Origin: Pseudoalteromonas sp. H71
GTDB taxonomy: Bacteria; Pseudomonadota; Gammaproteobacteria; Enterobacterales; Alteromonadaceae
DNA length: 48,417 nt
Assembly: GCF_001468485.1 (NCBI RefSeq)
Contig: NZ_LODI01000035.1
Location: 45,138-93,554 of the forward strand
Direction of reading: 5' to 3'
Shown here: one piece after another, positions 26,565 to 34,679 of the stretch
Layout: each line of letters starts with the position of its first letter
How positions within the stretch are numbered: the stretch's first letter is position 1
Program-made: the position numbers and the translations under genes
The notes under the pieces: generated by a model
What the model saw: only the letters and a program-made list of their open reading frames with translations
Told to the model about the DNA's origin: nothing
Databases searched by the model: none

Positions 26565-26951
26565 TCAACTTGCATTCTTTAAAACAGATACTAGTAGATT
26601 TTTACAAGCTTCAATTTTTTCTGGTTTACTTGCTGCCTTAAAATATTTTATTTCTGCGTCTGTTTTCCATTTGAAAACTTCGTTTATCTCCAATTTTTGA
26701 GATGAGTAATGACGCGATAAAATACTCTGTCCTTTTTGAATATCATTTTGGTTTATATTAGTCCACTGTTTGAAAGCATCTTTATAAGTGTTAACCGCTT
26801 CAAATTTTGAACATAGTTCAACAAATGCTTGGCTAGAAACATAATTAGCATAAACCTCTGCTTTCTTTTGCTCTTCTAATGTCAATGGAGTCTGAGAAAT
26901 AGCATTTCCACTGAACATTAAATAAGTTAATAGGGTCGTGACACGCCACAT
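26565..26951 (-). CDS. Cassette gene: small exported hypothetical protein
   Basis: A 128-residue protein from ATG 26951 (MWRVTTLLTYLMFSGNAISQ), with a signal peptide cut near AISQ|TP and a helical, lysine-rich mature part with two cysteines. GGAGAT lies upstream; a TTG at 26960 is an alternative start. No family recognised. It lies between attC sites 2 and 3. Confidence 0.7.
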   Translation of the reverse strand: MWRVTTLLTYLMFSGNAISQTPLTLEEQKKAEVYANYVSSQAFVELCSKFEAVNTYKDAFKQWTNINQNDIQKGQSILSRHYSSQKLEINEVFKWKTDAEIKYFKAASKPEKIEACKNLLVSVLKNAS

Positions 26952-26980
26952 ATGTTTCAAGTATCTCCATGCTTAAGTAC

Positions 26981-27087
26981 AGCTAACTTTTAAATAAGGG
27001 GCGCAGGCGCGTAGGGCATAATGGCGAAGCCGCCCTGCGTGTATGCGTCCCAGCGAACGAAGTGAGTGACTTAATTTTTTTGTTATA
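26981..27087 (-). repeat. attC recombination site 3
   Basis: On the minus strand it begins ATAACAAAAAAATTAAG and ends in CTTATTTAAAAGTTAGC, which pair at their ends. The inner part has GGGACGC, GCGCC and a GC-rich stem GCAGGGC/GCCCTACGC. It differs in its centre from sites 1 and 2. About 107 bp. Confidence 0.75.
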
Positions 27088-27114
27088 TGAACCTACCTAA
27101 AACAACCACGAGTG

Positions 27115-27402
27115 TTATTTTTCTTTGTTTTTGGGTTTTGCTTTAGGTCGCCAAAACCTAGGTTTTCTGACCACCGCTGGCCTTTCTAGCTTGATTGCAG
27201 AAGTTAAAAGCTGCTTGAACCAAAGCAATAACCATACAATAAGCTCCGCTAGTAGAACAAAAACAAGTAGGAAAAAATCAAATACGCCAATGGTGGAGCC
27301 TGCTGCGACAAAAACACCCGAGACTAATTCAATAATAAATGTGCAGACAGCTATAGCAGCTTCAACAATCATTATTACTAAAGAAAAAAGAGCTTCTATC
27401 AC
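27115..27402 (-). CDS. Cassette gene: small two-helix membrane protein
   Basis: A 95-residue protein with two long hydrophobic segments (about residues 4-35 and 41-64) and a basic C-terminal tail rich in Lys, Arg and Pro (RKPRFWRPKAKPKNKEK), probably cytoplasmic. The start is GTG with AGGA 7 bases upstream. No family recognised. Compact membrane proteins are common in integron cassettes. Confidence 0.65.
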   Translation of the reverse strand: MIEALFSLVIMIVEAAIAVCTFIIELVSGVFVAAGSTIGVFDFFLLVFVLLAELIVWLLLWFKQLLTSAIKLERPAVVRKPRFWRPKAKPKNKEK

Positions 27403-27721
27403 TAAACATTCCTGTTCTTATAACATGTTTATAGCGAGCTAATCGCGCGTATTTCTACCACAGCGTAGCTCGTTTTCTTATTGGTTTATTTTTAACAAAC
27501 TTGTCAACTAATTGCCAGTGTTATTAAAATTCATCCGTGCTCGCTTTTCTTCTCATTATAAAACGAGCGACTGGGTCGTTTTCTTGACTATGCGAGCGAC
27601 TGAGCTATTACTGTGCATACATACATCATAAATTCGACGGATTGAAAATAAAAACTCGCTCTGCGTATTTAAATTACATTGCCGACTATATGCTCACTCG
27701 ACAGTATTCATTAAAAGCCTA
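27403..27721. other. Gene-free end of the cassette array
   Basis: No convincing gene. GTTATAAG (minus strand, near 27421) just before the last cassette gene looks like the R' end of a fourth attC or of an attI. The adjacent inverted pair CGAGCTA/TAGCTCG (27436-27471) could be its inner stem, but no clear L arms are seen. Two near-identical direct repeats, CGAGCGACTGGG (~27565) and CGAGCGACTGAG (~27593), lie further on. The stretch may be a decayed or ORF-less cassette. Confidence 0.45.
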
Positions 27722-27740
27722 GGGTCAAATCTTGACTTCA
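27722..27740 (-). repeat. Right copy of the 19-bp inverted repeat flanking the cassette array
   Basis: GGGTCAAATCTTGACTTCA is the perfect reverse complement of 25151-25169. The two copies bracket 2.55 kb that contains all cassette genes and attC sites. Confidence 0.8.
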
Positions 27741-27871
27741 GACATTAAGATTTTTGACTAACTACTTCTTGCTAATAGCTGTCTGTTAAATGAGGTCTAA
27801 ATCTAATTACTTAAACTGTAAGATCAAACATGAGCAAGGCGATATCAATATTCACGTGTTAACATTAATGC

Positions 27872-28303
27872 TTAAGTAGATGACAATAATATACTGGTTT
27901 CGCTATTTAAAATGCCATCTATCTCGCGTACTTGCCTAAGTACGCCATCAAAGTCACTTAGGTTTCCTGCTTGTATTTCTGCTACTAAATCCCAAGCGCC
28001 GTTGGTGGTATGTAACTTAGTGAGCTCGGGTATGCCGCGCATTGTTTTTATAACTTGCGAGGTCGATTTACCCACCACTTCCACCATCATTATTGCTCTT
28101 ACGGCTTCGGTTTCTATGTGTTCGTGCACCCGCACAGTAAAACCTAATATAGCGCCCGATGAAACTAACCGATCCAAGCGGTTTTGTACTGTCCCGCGAG
28201 ACACGTTTAATATATCAGCTAAAGCAGAAATAGATGCACGGCCGTCTTTTCTTAATTCGGCTATTAGGGCGTTATCTAATGAGTCATAAATATAAGGGAG
28301 CAT
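27872..28303 (-). CDS. Lrp/AsnC-family transcriptional regulator
   Basis: A 143-residue regulator. The N-terminal helix-turn-helix is DNALIAELRKDGRASISALA followed by ILNVSRGTVQNRLDRLVSSGAI. The C-terminal RAM/AsnC ligand domain includes TTNGAWDLVAEI. AAAGGT precedes the ATG. It is divergent from the ornithine cyclodeaminase operon and most probably controls it in response to an amino acid (arginine, ornithine or citrulline are the likely ligands, by context). Paired TTTATACAAA sites lie in the shared promoter region. Confidence 0.9.
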   Translation of the reverse strand: MLPYIYDSLDNALIAELRKDGRASISALADILNVSRGTVQNRLDRLVSSGAILGFTVRVHEHIETEAVRAIMMVEVVGKSTSQVIKTMRGIPELTKLHTTNGAWDLVAEIQAGNLSDFDGVLRQVREIDGILNSETSILLSST

Positions 28304-28323
28304 ACGCTTACCTTTAACTAATT

Positions 28324-28393
28324 TTTATACAAAATACTAAAAATTTATATTTATGCCTAGCAAATAGCTAAAAAATACCATTATTTGTATAAA
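28324..28393. promoter_or_regulatory. Paired inverted operator-like sites for the Lrp-type regulator
   Basis: TTTATACAAA (28324-28333) and its exact reverse complement TTTGTATAAA (28384-28393) are 60 bp apart centre to centre, near six helical turns. Each is followed outwards-in by AT-rich ATACT/AGTAT sequences. This suits binding by an Lrp octamer that bends DNA between divergent promoters. Confidence 0.55.
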
Positions 28394-28469
28394 GTATTGG
28401 CATTTTAAGTGGCATCTGTAGTCGATAAACTTATTTTAATTAGTTTATATTGTTATTACAGAGGTAGTC

Positions 28470-29540
28470 ATGAGTCATTTTATAGCGCAGCCAAAACACG
28501 GTGTTCCATTTGTAAGTGTTCAAGCTATGGCCAAGCTAATAAACACATTAGGAATAGAAAATGTATTAGTTAGCCTAACTAATAAACTAAAACACGACTT
28601 TGCTCGTTGGCACGAATTTGATAAATCGCCGCGTTATGCAGCACATTCTCCCGATGGTGTAATAGAGCTTATGCCGGTAAGCGATGGCAAAATGTTTAGC
28701 TGCAAATACGTAAATGGTCACCCAAAAAATACCTTTAAAGAACTTCAAACGGTGGCAGCATTTGGTATTTTGTCGGATGTGGATAGCGGTTACCCGGTGA
28801 TGATCAGCGAAATGTGCCTATTAACCGCACTACGCACTGCTGCAACATCAGCGCTGGTGGCTACTTATTTAGCACCAAAAAACTCAACCACCTTAACCCT
28901 GATTGGTAATGGAGCTCAGTCTGAGTTTCAGGCTTTAGCGTTTAAAGCGGTATTGGGTATTACACACATTCGTTTATATGATATAGACCAAGCGGCCTCT
29001 CTAAAAGCGTTTAATAACTTAAGCACTAAAGGTTTAAACGTGACTGTATGTGAAAGTGTTGAAGAGGCAATAAAGGGCGCACACATAATTACCACTTGCA
29101 CGGCCGATAAAACAAACGCAACCATTTTAACAAACGATATGATCCCAGAAGGCGTTCATATTAATGCGATTGGTGGCGACTGCCCTGGCAAAACCGAGCT
29201 TGATTCTGCTTTACTCGAACGCGCTAATGTATTTGTAGAGTACGAACCACAAACCAGAATCGAGGGCGAAATTCAACAAATGAGCAAGTGCTTTGCTGTA
29301 ACCGAGTTTCATAAAGTCATTAATAAACAGCACCTTGGTCGTATAAGCGAAAAAGAGCTTACTATTTTTGATGGTGTCGGCTTTGCAAGCGAAGATTTTA
29401 CCGCGTTAGTGTATATTCGCGAGCAACTTATTAAATCAGGAGAATACGAAATACTCGACCTGATCACCCAGCAGCGCGACCCGCGTAACTTATTTTCAGT
29501 TCTTGAAGTACCGCGTATAGATAAAGAGAGCGCAGCATGA
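28470..29540 (+). CDS. Ornithine cyclodeaminase
   Basis: A 356-residue enzyme of the ornithine cyclodeaminase/mu-crystallin family, which converts ornithine to proline and ammonia using bound NAD+. Substrate-side motifs are near RYAAHSPDGVIELMPVSDG and KYVNGHPKN. The Rossmann motif is TLIGNGAQSEFQALAF, then GAHIITTCTADKTN and HINAIGGDCPGKTELD, typical of the Ocd branch. AGAGGT precedes the ATG. Its stop overlaps the next gene's ATG (ATGA), so it is coupled to the CtlX gene. Together they would turn citrulline into proline. Confidence 0.9.
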   Translation: MSHFIAQPKHGVPFVSVQAMAKLINTLGIENVLVSLTNKLKHDFARWHEFDKSPRYAAHSPDGVIELMPVSDGKMFSCKYVNGHPKNTFKELQTVAAFGILSDVDSGYPVMISEMCLLTALRTAATSALVATYLAPKNSTTLTLIGNGAQSEFQALAFKAVLGITHIRLYDIDQAASLKAFNNLSTKGLNVTVCESVEEAIKGAHIITTCTADKTNATILTNDMIPEGVHINAIGGDCPGKTELDSALLERANVFVEYEPQTRIEGEIQQMSKCFAVTEFHKVINKQHLGRISEKELTIFDGVGFASEDFTALVYIREQLIKSGEYEILDLITQQRDPRNLFSVLEVPRIDKESAA

Positions 29541-30448
29541 GCCTAATACAACAAGCACCGAGCGCAGTTGTGATGGTGCGTCCGCATCACTTTACGTCTA
29601 ATCAACAAACTATGCTCGACAATGCGTTTCAAAGTGAATGTGCAGCAAAAAATGAAAGCGAACAAGCCTTTAAAGAAGTTACCAATGCGGTTGAGTTATT
29701 ACAAAATGAAGGTGTAACCGTTCATTTATTTGAAGACGAGCAAACACATACGCCCGATTCTGTCTTTCCAAATAACTGGTTTTCTACGCATGAAAATGGG
29801 CAATTAATTATTTACCCAATGTTTGTAGAAAACAGAAGATTAGAATATCGTAAAGATATAATTGATTATTTAACAGATCACTATAAAGTGTCGGTAGTGA
29901 CTGATTATGCACATTTAGCGAAAGAAAATGCATTTTTAGAAGGCACCGGATCATTGGTACTCGATCACCACTATAAACTTGCTTATGCGGTAGAATCTAA
30001 ACGCACAACAAGGTCGGTAGTAAATACTGTGTGTAATTTACTTTCGTTTAAGCCAGTTGTGTTTAACGCCGCTGATGAGCAAGGTATAGCGGTGTATCAC
30101 ACTAATGTACTAATGTGCGTAGCCAGCAAGTTTGTAATGATTGGCTTAAGTATGGTGCCCGAAGCGCAGCGCAGTGCGCTGGTAGGGCATTTTTTACAAA
30201 GCCATCACGAAGTAATCGACCTGTCAGTTGAGCAAATAAATAAATTTTGCGGAAATGCCATTGAATTAAAAGGTAAAAACGGCCGAATTTTAGCGCTGTC
30301 GCAAACCGCTTACAATGCGCTAACAGGCGAGCAAATAATTGCGATACAAAAAACGGCTAAACTAGTGGCTTTGCCTATACCTAGCATTGAATCTGCTGGT
30401 GGCTCTGTAAGGTGTATGATTGCAGGGGTGCATTTACAAAGCAAATAA
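29537..30448 (+). CDS. ctlX: CtlX-type citrulline hydrolase (amidinotransferase/DDAH superfamily)
   Basis: A 303-residue member of the guanidino-group modifying superfamily. Landmarks are VRPHHF, SVFPNNWFSTHENGQLIIYPM, FLEGTGSLVLDH, AVYHTNVLMCV (active-site His) and SAGGSVRCMIAGV (nucleophile Cys near the C-terminus). CtlX proteins hydrolyse citrulline to ornithine, CO2 and ammonia, often beside ornithine cyclodeaminase genes, as here. A dimethylarginine or arginine hydrolase remains possible. Overlap with the upstream gene shows coupling, and a hairpin follows before the transporter gene. Confidence 0.85.
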   Translation: MSLIQQAPSAVVMVRPHHFTSNQQTMLDNAFQSECAAKNESEQAFKEVTNAVELLQNEGVTVHLFEDEQTHTPDSVFPNNWFSTHENGQLIIYPMFVENRRLEYRKDIIDYLTDHYKVSVVTDYAHLAKENAFLEGTGSLVLDHHYKLAYAVESKRTTRSVVNTVCNLLSFKPVVFNAADEQGIAVYHTNVLMCVASKFVMIGLSMVPEAQRSALVGHFLQSHHEVIDLSVEQINKFCGNAIELKGKNGRILALSQTAYNALTGEQIIAIQKTAKLVALPIPSIESAGGSVRCMIAGVHLQSK

Positions 30449-30458
30449 GGCGAAATTT

Positions 30459-30480
30459 AAAGGCAACATGGTTGCCTTTA
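30459..30480 (+). terminator. Hairpin terminator/attenuator between ctlX and the symporter gene
   Basis: AAAGGCAAC (30459-30467) and GTTGCCTTT (30471-30479) form a perfect stem with a 3-base loop, followed by only TTTA. It may end most transcripts or reduce transporter expression. Confidence 0.7.
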
Positions 30481-30568
30481 TTGCATATGAAAGAGTAAGC
30501 GTTGCCAGTACATTTTAAAATGACTATGTTAAAGCGCATAGCTATAAAAATATAATAAGGAATTCGCA

Positions 30569-31975
30569 ATGTTCGATACGGTAGTAAAAAGTGTAAATAA
30601 CCTTTTGTGGGGAGAAGGTCAGGTACTCATTTATATTTTACTTTTCACCGGCGTATGGTTTTCTGTGCGTTTAAAAGCAATTCAAATAGTTAAATTTAAA
30701 CATATGTTTAGCCTGTTAAAAGGCAGTAGTAAATGTAATAAAAACGATATTTCGTCATTTCAGGCATTGTGTACCGGGCTTTGTGCTCGGGTAGGAACGG
30801 GTAATTTAGCCGGTGTTGCCGTGGCTATCTCGCTTGGCGGCAGTGGTGCCATATTTTGGATGTGGGTTATTGCCATACTTGGCATGGCAACCGGGTTTGC
30901 CGAAAGTATATTAGGCCAAGTATACAAAATTCGCGATAGTAACGGTGAATTTAGAGGTGGTCCTGCGTATTACATTCAACAAGGGTTGGGCAGTCGTGCC
31001 TTTGCTATAGTATTTGCCGCGTGTTTATTTTTAGGTTATGGCTTTACCTTTAGCGCAATGCAAACAAATACAATTACCGATGCACTAAACTATGCATTCG
31101 AAGTACCCACTTTTTATTCAGGTTTAGTTATTACGGTATTAGCAGGGTCAATTATTTTAGGCGGCTTTAAAGCCATTGCCCGTTTTGCGGAGCGTGTAGT
31201 GCCATTAATGGGCATATTGTTTGTAGCAGCTGCCGTTATTATTACAATTATGAACTTACCGCAAGTACCTGCCATGTTAAAAGATGTGTTTTTGTCAGCT
31301 TTTGGTTTGCAAGAAGCGGGCGCAGGTGCAATGGGCGCAGCCATTAAAAATGGTATTCAACGCGGTCTATATTCTAACGAAGCGGGTGCGGGTAGTGTGC
31401 CGCATGCCGCAGCAAGCGCAAGCCCCATTCCTAATCACCCAGTAACACAAGGCTACATACAAATGCTTGGCGTATTTTTCGACACCATTGTACTTTGTAG
31501 TTGTACCGCCGTCGTTATTTTATTAGCCGATGTAGACATAAGCGGCGAAATGGAAGGCATACGTTTAACGCAAAGCGCCATGACCGCGCATTTAGCACAA
31601 GGTGGTGTGTACTTTGTAGCAGCAGCTATCACGCTATTTGCATTTACCTCGGTGGTAGCTAACTATGCCTATGCTGAAAGTAATTTACATTTATTTAAGC
31701 TCGATAACAAAGTAGGGCGCGGTATTTACACGTTACTTTATTTATCAATGATGCTTTGGGGCGCATCGGCCACATTAAAAGAAGTATGGGATTTAGCCGA
31801 TATTGCCTTAGGATTAATGACAGTGGTTAACGTAATCGCTATCATACTGTTAACGCCAACTATTCTGTCGGTAACACATGATTACCATGCACAAAGAGAC
31901 AAAGGTATAGAACCCGAATTTAAAGTAAAAGACGTAAAAGTACAGGGAAAATGCGAAGACGGCATTTGGGATTGA
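30569..31975 (+). CDS. Sodium:amino acid (alanine/glycine-type) symporter, AGCS family
   Basis: A 468-residue inner-membrane carrier with about 10-11 hydrophobic segments. Family motifs are visible: LCTGLCARVGTGNLAGVAVAI near residue 70, FRGGPAYYIQQGLG near 130, GLYSNEAGAGSVPHAAASA near 270, and FDTIVLCSCTAVVIL. The AlsT/DagA family imports alanine or glycine with Na+. Its place after ornithine cyclodeaminase and ctlX suggests a related amino acid as substrate, but this is inference. AAGGA precedes the ATG, and a terminator follows. Confidence 0.92.
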   Translation: MFDTVVKSVNNLLWGEGQVLIYILLFTGVWFSVRLKAIQIVKFKHMFSLLKGSSKCNKNDISSFQALCTGLCARVGTGNLAGVAVAISLGGSGAIFWMWVIAILGMATGFAESILGQVYKIRDSNGEFRGGPAYYIQQGLGSRAFAIVFAACLFLGYGFTFSAMQTNTITDALNYAFEVPTFYSGLVITVLAGSIILGGFKAIARFAERVVPLMGILFVAAAVIITIMNLPQVPAMLKDVFLSAFGLQEAGAGAMGAAIKNGIQRGLYSNEAGAGSVPHAAASASPIPNHPVTQGYIQMLGVFFDTIVLCSCTAVVILLADVDISGEMEGIRLTQSAMTAHLAQGGVYFVAAAITLFAFTSVVANYAYAESNLHLFKLDNKVGRGIYTLLYLSMMLWGASATLKEVWDLADIALGLMTVVNVIAIILLTPTILSVTHDYHAQRDKGIEPEFKVKDVKVQGKCEDGIWD

Positions 31976-32003
31976 TTCGCGTATTTTAAGCAACTTTAAC
32001 GAT

Positions 32004-32042
32004 AAAAAGCGGTTTTATGGCAGCATAAAGTCGCTTTTTAAT
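32004..32042 (+). terminator. Rho-independent terminator after the symporter gene
   Basis: AAAAAGCG (32004-32011) pairs with CGCTTTTT (32032-32039). The stem continues inwards through TTTTATG/CATAAA with a small bulge. Confidence 0.8.
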
Positions 32043-32112
32043 TTTGCATAACTATTCATATTTAGAGCGTGTTAAAGTTTAAAATAGATATATAAAAGGT
32101 AAAAATACAGAC

Positions 32113-33156
32113 ATGATCGACATTGTCGCAGGGAAGAACGCAGCAAAAATAATAAACGAACAAGGTTTTAAACCCGAGCTATTTACCTCTTTTTTAGGGG
32201 CAAGTGGCGGGCCTAAATGGTTTACCTTATTTGGATTAGACAAATATATTTTTGGCGAATTTTTTAAAAACCGCACTCAACCCCTTAACTTAATTGGATC
32301 ATCGGCAGGTGCTTTTCGATCTGCGTGTTTTGCCCAAAACGATTCGGTTGCTGCCATTGAGCGGTTAGCAAAATCGTATTCGCAAACGCGCTATTCTAGT
32401 AATAAACCAACACCTAGCGAAATCACAATTAAAGCCCGCGCATTACTTGAAGATGTATTTGGCGATAATGGCGTAACCGAAATAATAAATAACTCCGTTT
32501 TTAAAGCGCATTTTATAGTGGCTAAATCGAATGGCTTTATTGCCAGCGAAAATAAATTAATACAGCTACTGGGTTTATCAAAAAGTTATATGCTCAACCG
32601 TGTTAACCGAAAATTATTAGGCTCGCAATATGAGCGTTTTATTTTTGGCGCGCCAAACAGTAACTTATCAATAACCGACAGTTATAATTTTAAAACGCAA
32701 AACATAGCACTTAGCCAAACTAATTTAAAAGACGCCTTACTTGCATCGGGCTCTATACCACTTGTAATGCAAGGCATAAAAAATATTGCAGGCTCGCCAC
32801 AAGGCATGTACCGCGATGGCGGAATAATCGACTACCACTTTGATTTAAAAATTAATAACCCAGGCTTAATTTTATATCCGCATTTTAATAGCGAGCCAAA
32901 AGCAGGGTGGTTTGATAAAAATTTAAAACGTAAAGTGGCACCACAAAATTACGATAACGTGGTGATGATCACCCCATCAAAAGAATTTATAGCCGGTTTA
33001 CCTTACGGAAAAATCCCAGACAGAAACGACTTTACCGATCTTGATGCAGACACGCGTATTAAATATTGGAATACTGTTTTTAGTGAAACTGAAAAATTGG
33101 CTGAAGCGTTTGATAAAAAATTAAAAAAGGAAACAATAAAATGCATAAAAGGATAG
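32113..33156 (+). CDS. Patatin-like phospholipase, second and divergent type
   Basis: A 347-residue protein with a GASGGPKW glycine loop (residues ~29-36), the nucleophile elbow IGSSAGAFRSA (Ser near 63) and the catalytic Asp in YRDGGIIDYHFD. These are the patatin dyad elements, but the spacing and flanks differ from the RssA/YjjU-type protein at 24-25 kb, so this is a different subfamily. No signal peptide is seen, so it is probably cytoplasmic. It overlaps the following DUF4145 gene by 16 bases, showing coupling; patatin enzymes paired with sensor proteins occur in some defence systems. The natural substrate is unknown. Confidence 0.85.
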   Translation: MIDIVAGKNAAKIINEQGFKPELFTSFLGASGGPKWFTLFGLDKYIFGEFFKNRTQPLNLIGSSAGAFRSACFAQNDSVAAIERLAKSYSQTRYSSNKPTPSEITIKARALLEDVFGDNGVTEIINNSVFKAHFIVAKSNGFIASENKLIQLLGLSKSYMLNRVNRKLLGSQYERFIFGAPNSNLSITDSYNFKTQNIALSQTNLKDALLASGSIPLVMQGIKNIAGSPQGMYRDGGIIDYHFDLKINNPGLILYPHFNSEPKAGWFDKNLKRKVAPQNYDNVVMITPSKEFIAGLPYGKIPDRNDFTDLDADTRIKYWNTVFSETEKLAEAFDKKLKKETIKCIKG

Positions 33157-33818
33157 AGTTAGGTAACGGCATCACGGTTGATATAGATAGAGCGCCAGAT
33201 AAATGCCCTATTTGTAATCAAGCACAATTACCGGCGAATATTTTTGCTAAACTAACTGGTGATGTTGAGAATAACAAAACGAAGTTAGAGCTTGCTATGG
33301 AATGTATGAACCTTAACTGCGCACGGTTATATATTAGTCGTTATAGTAAAACTCGTAGTACATACAATTATAATTTTAAATTTGAACAATCAATACCAGA
33401 GTCTTTTAATGCTCCTAATATTTCCCAGGAAATAATAGAAACCTCGGAATCATTTAAAAAAATATTTACTCAAGCTAGTGAAGCTGAATTTAAGCAATTA
33501 GATGAGCTAGCTGGTATTGGCTATAGAAAAGCTCTTGAATATTTAATTAAAGATTATTGTATAAGTATAAAACCAGATAAAGAAGAAGAGATAAAATCAA
33601 ATCAATTAAGTCGTGTTATAAATAATTATGTAACAGATGAAAATCTAAAAAACTGTGCAAATAGAGCTGTGTGGCTTGGTAATGATGAAACACACTATGT
33701 TAGAAAATGGGAAAACCATAATCTTGAAGATTTAAAAATCTTAATTCAATTAACTTGTACGTGGATACAAAGCTCAATATTAACAGAGAAGTATATGGAT
33801 GAAATGGAACGTAATTAG
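33141..33818 (+). CDS. DUF4145 domain protein with N-terminal zinc-ribbon-like cysteines
   Basis: A 225-residue protein. CPIC near residue 22 and CMNLNC near 55 look like a zinc ribbon. The C-terminal half (EAEFKQLDELAGIGYRKALEYLIKDYC, then NCANRAVWLGNDETHYVRKWENHNLEDLK) matches the DUF4145 pattern, a helical domain found alone, in restriction-type proteins and in other defence proteins. AAGGA lies 9 bases before the ATG, inside the patatin gene. The gene is noticeably more AT-rich than its neighbours, suggesting transfer. Confidence 0.8.
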   Translation: MHKRIELGNGITVDIDRAPDKCPICNQAQLPANIFAKLTGDVENNKTKLELAMECMNLNCARLYISRYSKTRSTYNYNFKFEQSIPESFNAPNISQEIIETSESFKKIFTQASEAEFKQLDELAGIGYRKALEYLIKDYCISIKPDKEEEIKSNQLSRVINNYVTDENLKNCANRAVWLGNDETHYVRKWENHNLEDLKILIQLTCTWIQSSILTEKYMDEMERN

Positions 33819-33924
33819 GCATAGATAGTTGTAGAAGAAGAGTATTAAAGGATCAGTGAAGGATATTGGGTATATAGCTAAGCAACCCATAAATTACGTT
33901 ATGTTAAATTAAATGGTAAGTAAT

Positions 33925-33959
33925 AAAGCGAGCGTGATTATTCAAACCAGCCCGCTTTT
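33925..33959. terminator. Convergent hairpin between DUF4145 and SYLF genes
   Basis: AAAGCG (33925-33930) pairs with CGCTTT (33953-33958), with additional GC pairing inside. A loose, long-loop stem-loop suitable as a weak terminator for both strands. Confidence 0.45.
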
Positions 33960-33976
33960 AGGAGAGTTATTAATAG

Positions 33977-34540
33977 TTAATTTAGCTCAGAATCTACCCA
34001 AAATTTAGTGCCTTTTAGTACAGCTTGTAGTGCAAGGCCATTTTCGGTTACAGAATATACAGTAACTTGGTCTGCAATGGCTTCGGCTACCAATGCTCCA
34101 CCTTTATCTTCGTATTTTGCTGCTGCATCTGCGTTTCCGCCAAAAGCCCAACCGTGTTCAATGAATCTATTTACTGCTGCTTGGGTATGAAAAACCATAA
34201 CTACGTTAAAATCTTTAACACCTAAACCTAACCCTAAACCAGCTTCACCCATGTTCATGTAAGTAGATTTACCGGTTAAGTTATTTTTTACTACGCCATA
34301 ACCACCACCAAAACTAGCAAGAATAACGTTAACATTCGCGTTATCAAAAACTGCATAGCCTGCTGAATTTGCTATTTGCGTTTTAACATCAGGCTTTTTA
34401 GTATAAAGTTTACTAAGCGTGTTGCTTTTCATACTTTGTACTAAAGACCGTTTTTCGCTTGGTGATGCACTACCGGTAGTCGCACAACCTGTAAGTGCCA
34501 ACGAGAGTGTAAGTAAAAATAATATACTAAGTTGTTTCAT
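33977..34540 (-). CDS. SYLF (YSC84-like) domain lipoprotein
   Basis: A 187-residue lipoprotein with lipobox LALTGC (Cys at 19). The mature part has the SYLF features: NSAGYAVFDNANVNVILASFGGGYGVV, then STYMNMGEAGLGLGLGVKDFNVVMVFHTQAAVNRFIEHGWAFGGNADAAAK. SYLF domains bind phosphoinositides in eukaryotes; the bacterial role in the outer membrane is unclear. It is transcribed alone, divergent from the recombinase gene, with a palindrome in the shared upstream region. Confidence 0.85.
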   Translation of the reverse strand: MKQLSILFLLTLSLALTGCATTGSASPSEKRSLVQSMKSNTLSKLYTKKPDVKTQIANSAGYAVFDNANVNVILASFGGGYGVVKNNLTGKSTYMNMGEAGLGLGLGVKDFNVVMVFHTQAAVNRFIEHGWAFGGNADAAAKYEDKGGALVAEAIADQVTVYSVTENGLALQAVLKGTKFWVDSELN

Positions 34541-34607
34541 AATTTTTCCTTAATAAGATTTGGCATGGCAATTTAAGCATAGTCTAAAATAAGTATTTAA
34601 TTACTAT

Positions 34608-34631
34608 GTCCAATACTAGACAGTATCGGAC
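34608..34631. repeat. Near-perfect palindrome between the SYLF and recombinase genes
   Basis: Arms GTCCAATACT (34608-34617) and AGTATCGGAC (34622-34631) pair at 9 of 10 positions around the centre AGAC. It lies 48 bases upstream of the recombinase start. It may be an operator for the divergent genes or a recombination core site; arms of ~10 bp around a short centre suit either. Confidence 0.6.
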
Positions 34632-34679
34632 TTAAAGGTTATTCTGTAACTAACTTATTTAATTGAATATTTATATACT

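Noticed and set aside
27415-27527. A fourth complete attC site upstream of the last cassette gene
   Set aside because: Only an R'-like GTTATAA end and a short inner stem are seen; matching L arms and a convincing R'' end could not be found.
34608-34631. dif site for XerC/XerD
   Set aside because: The arms do not resemble the GGTGCGCATAA/TTATGTTAAAT halves of gammaproteobacterial dif sites and the centre is 4, not 6, bases.
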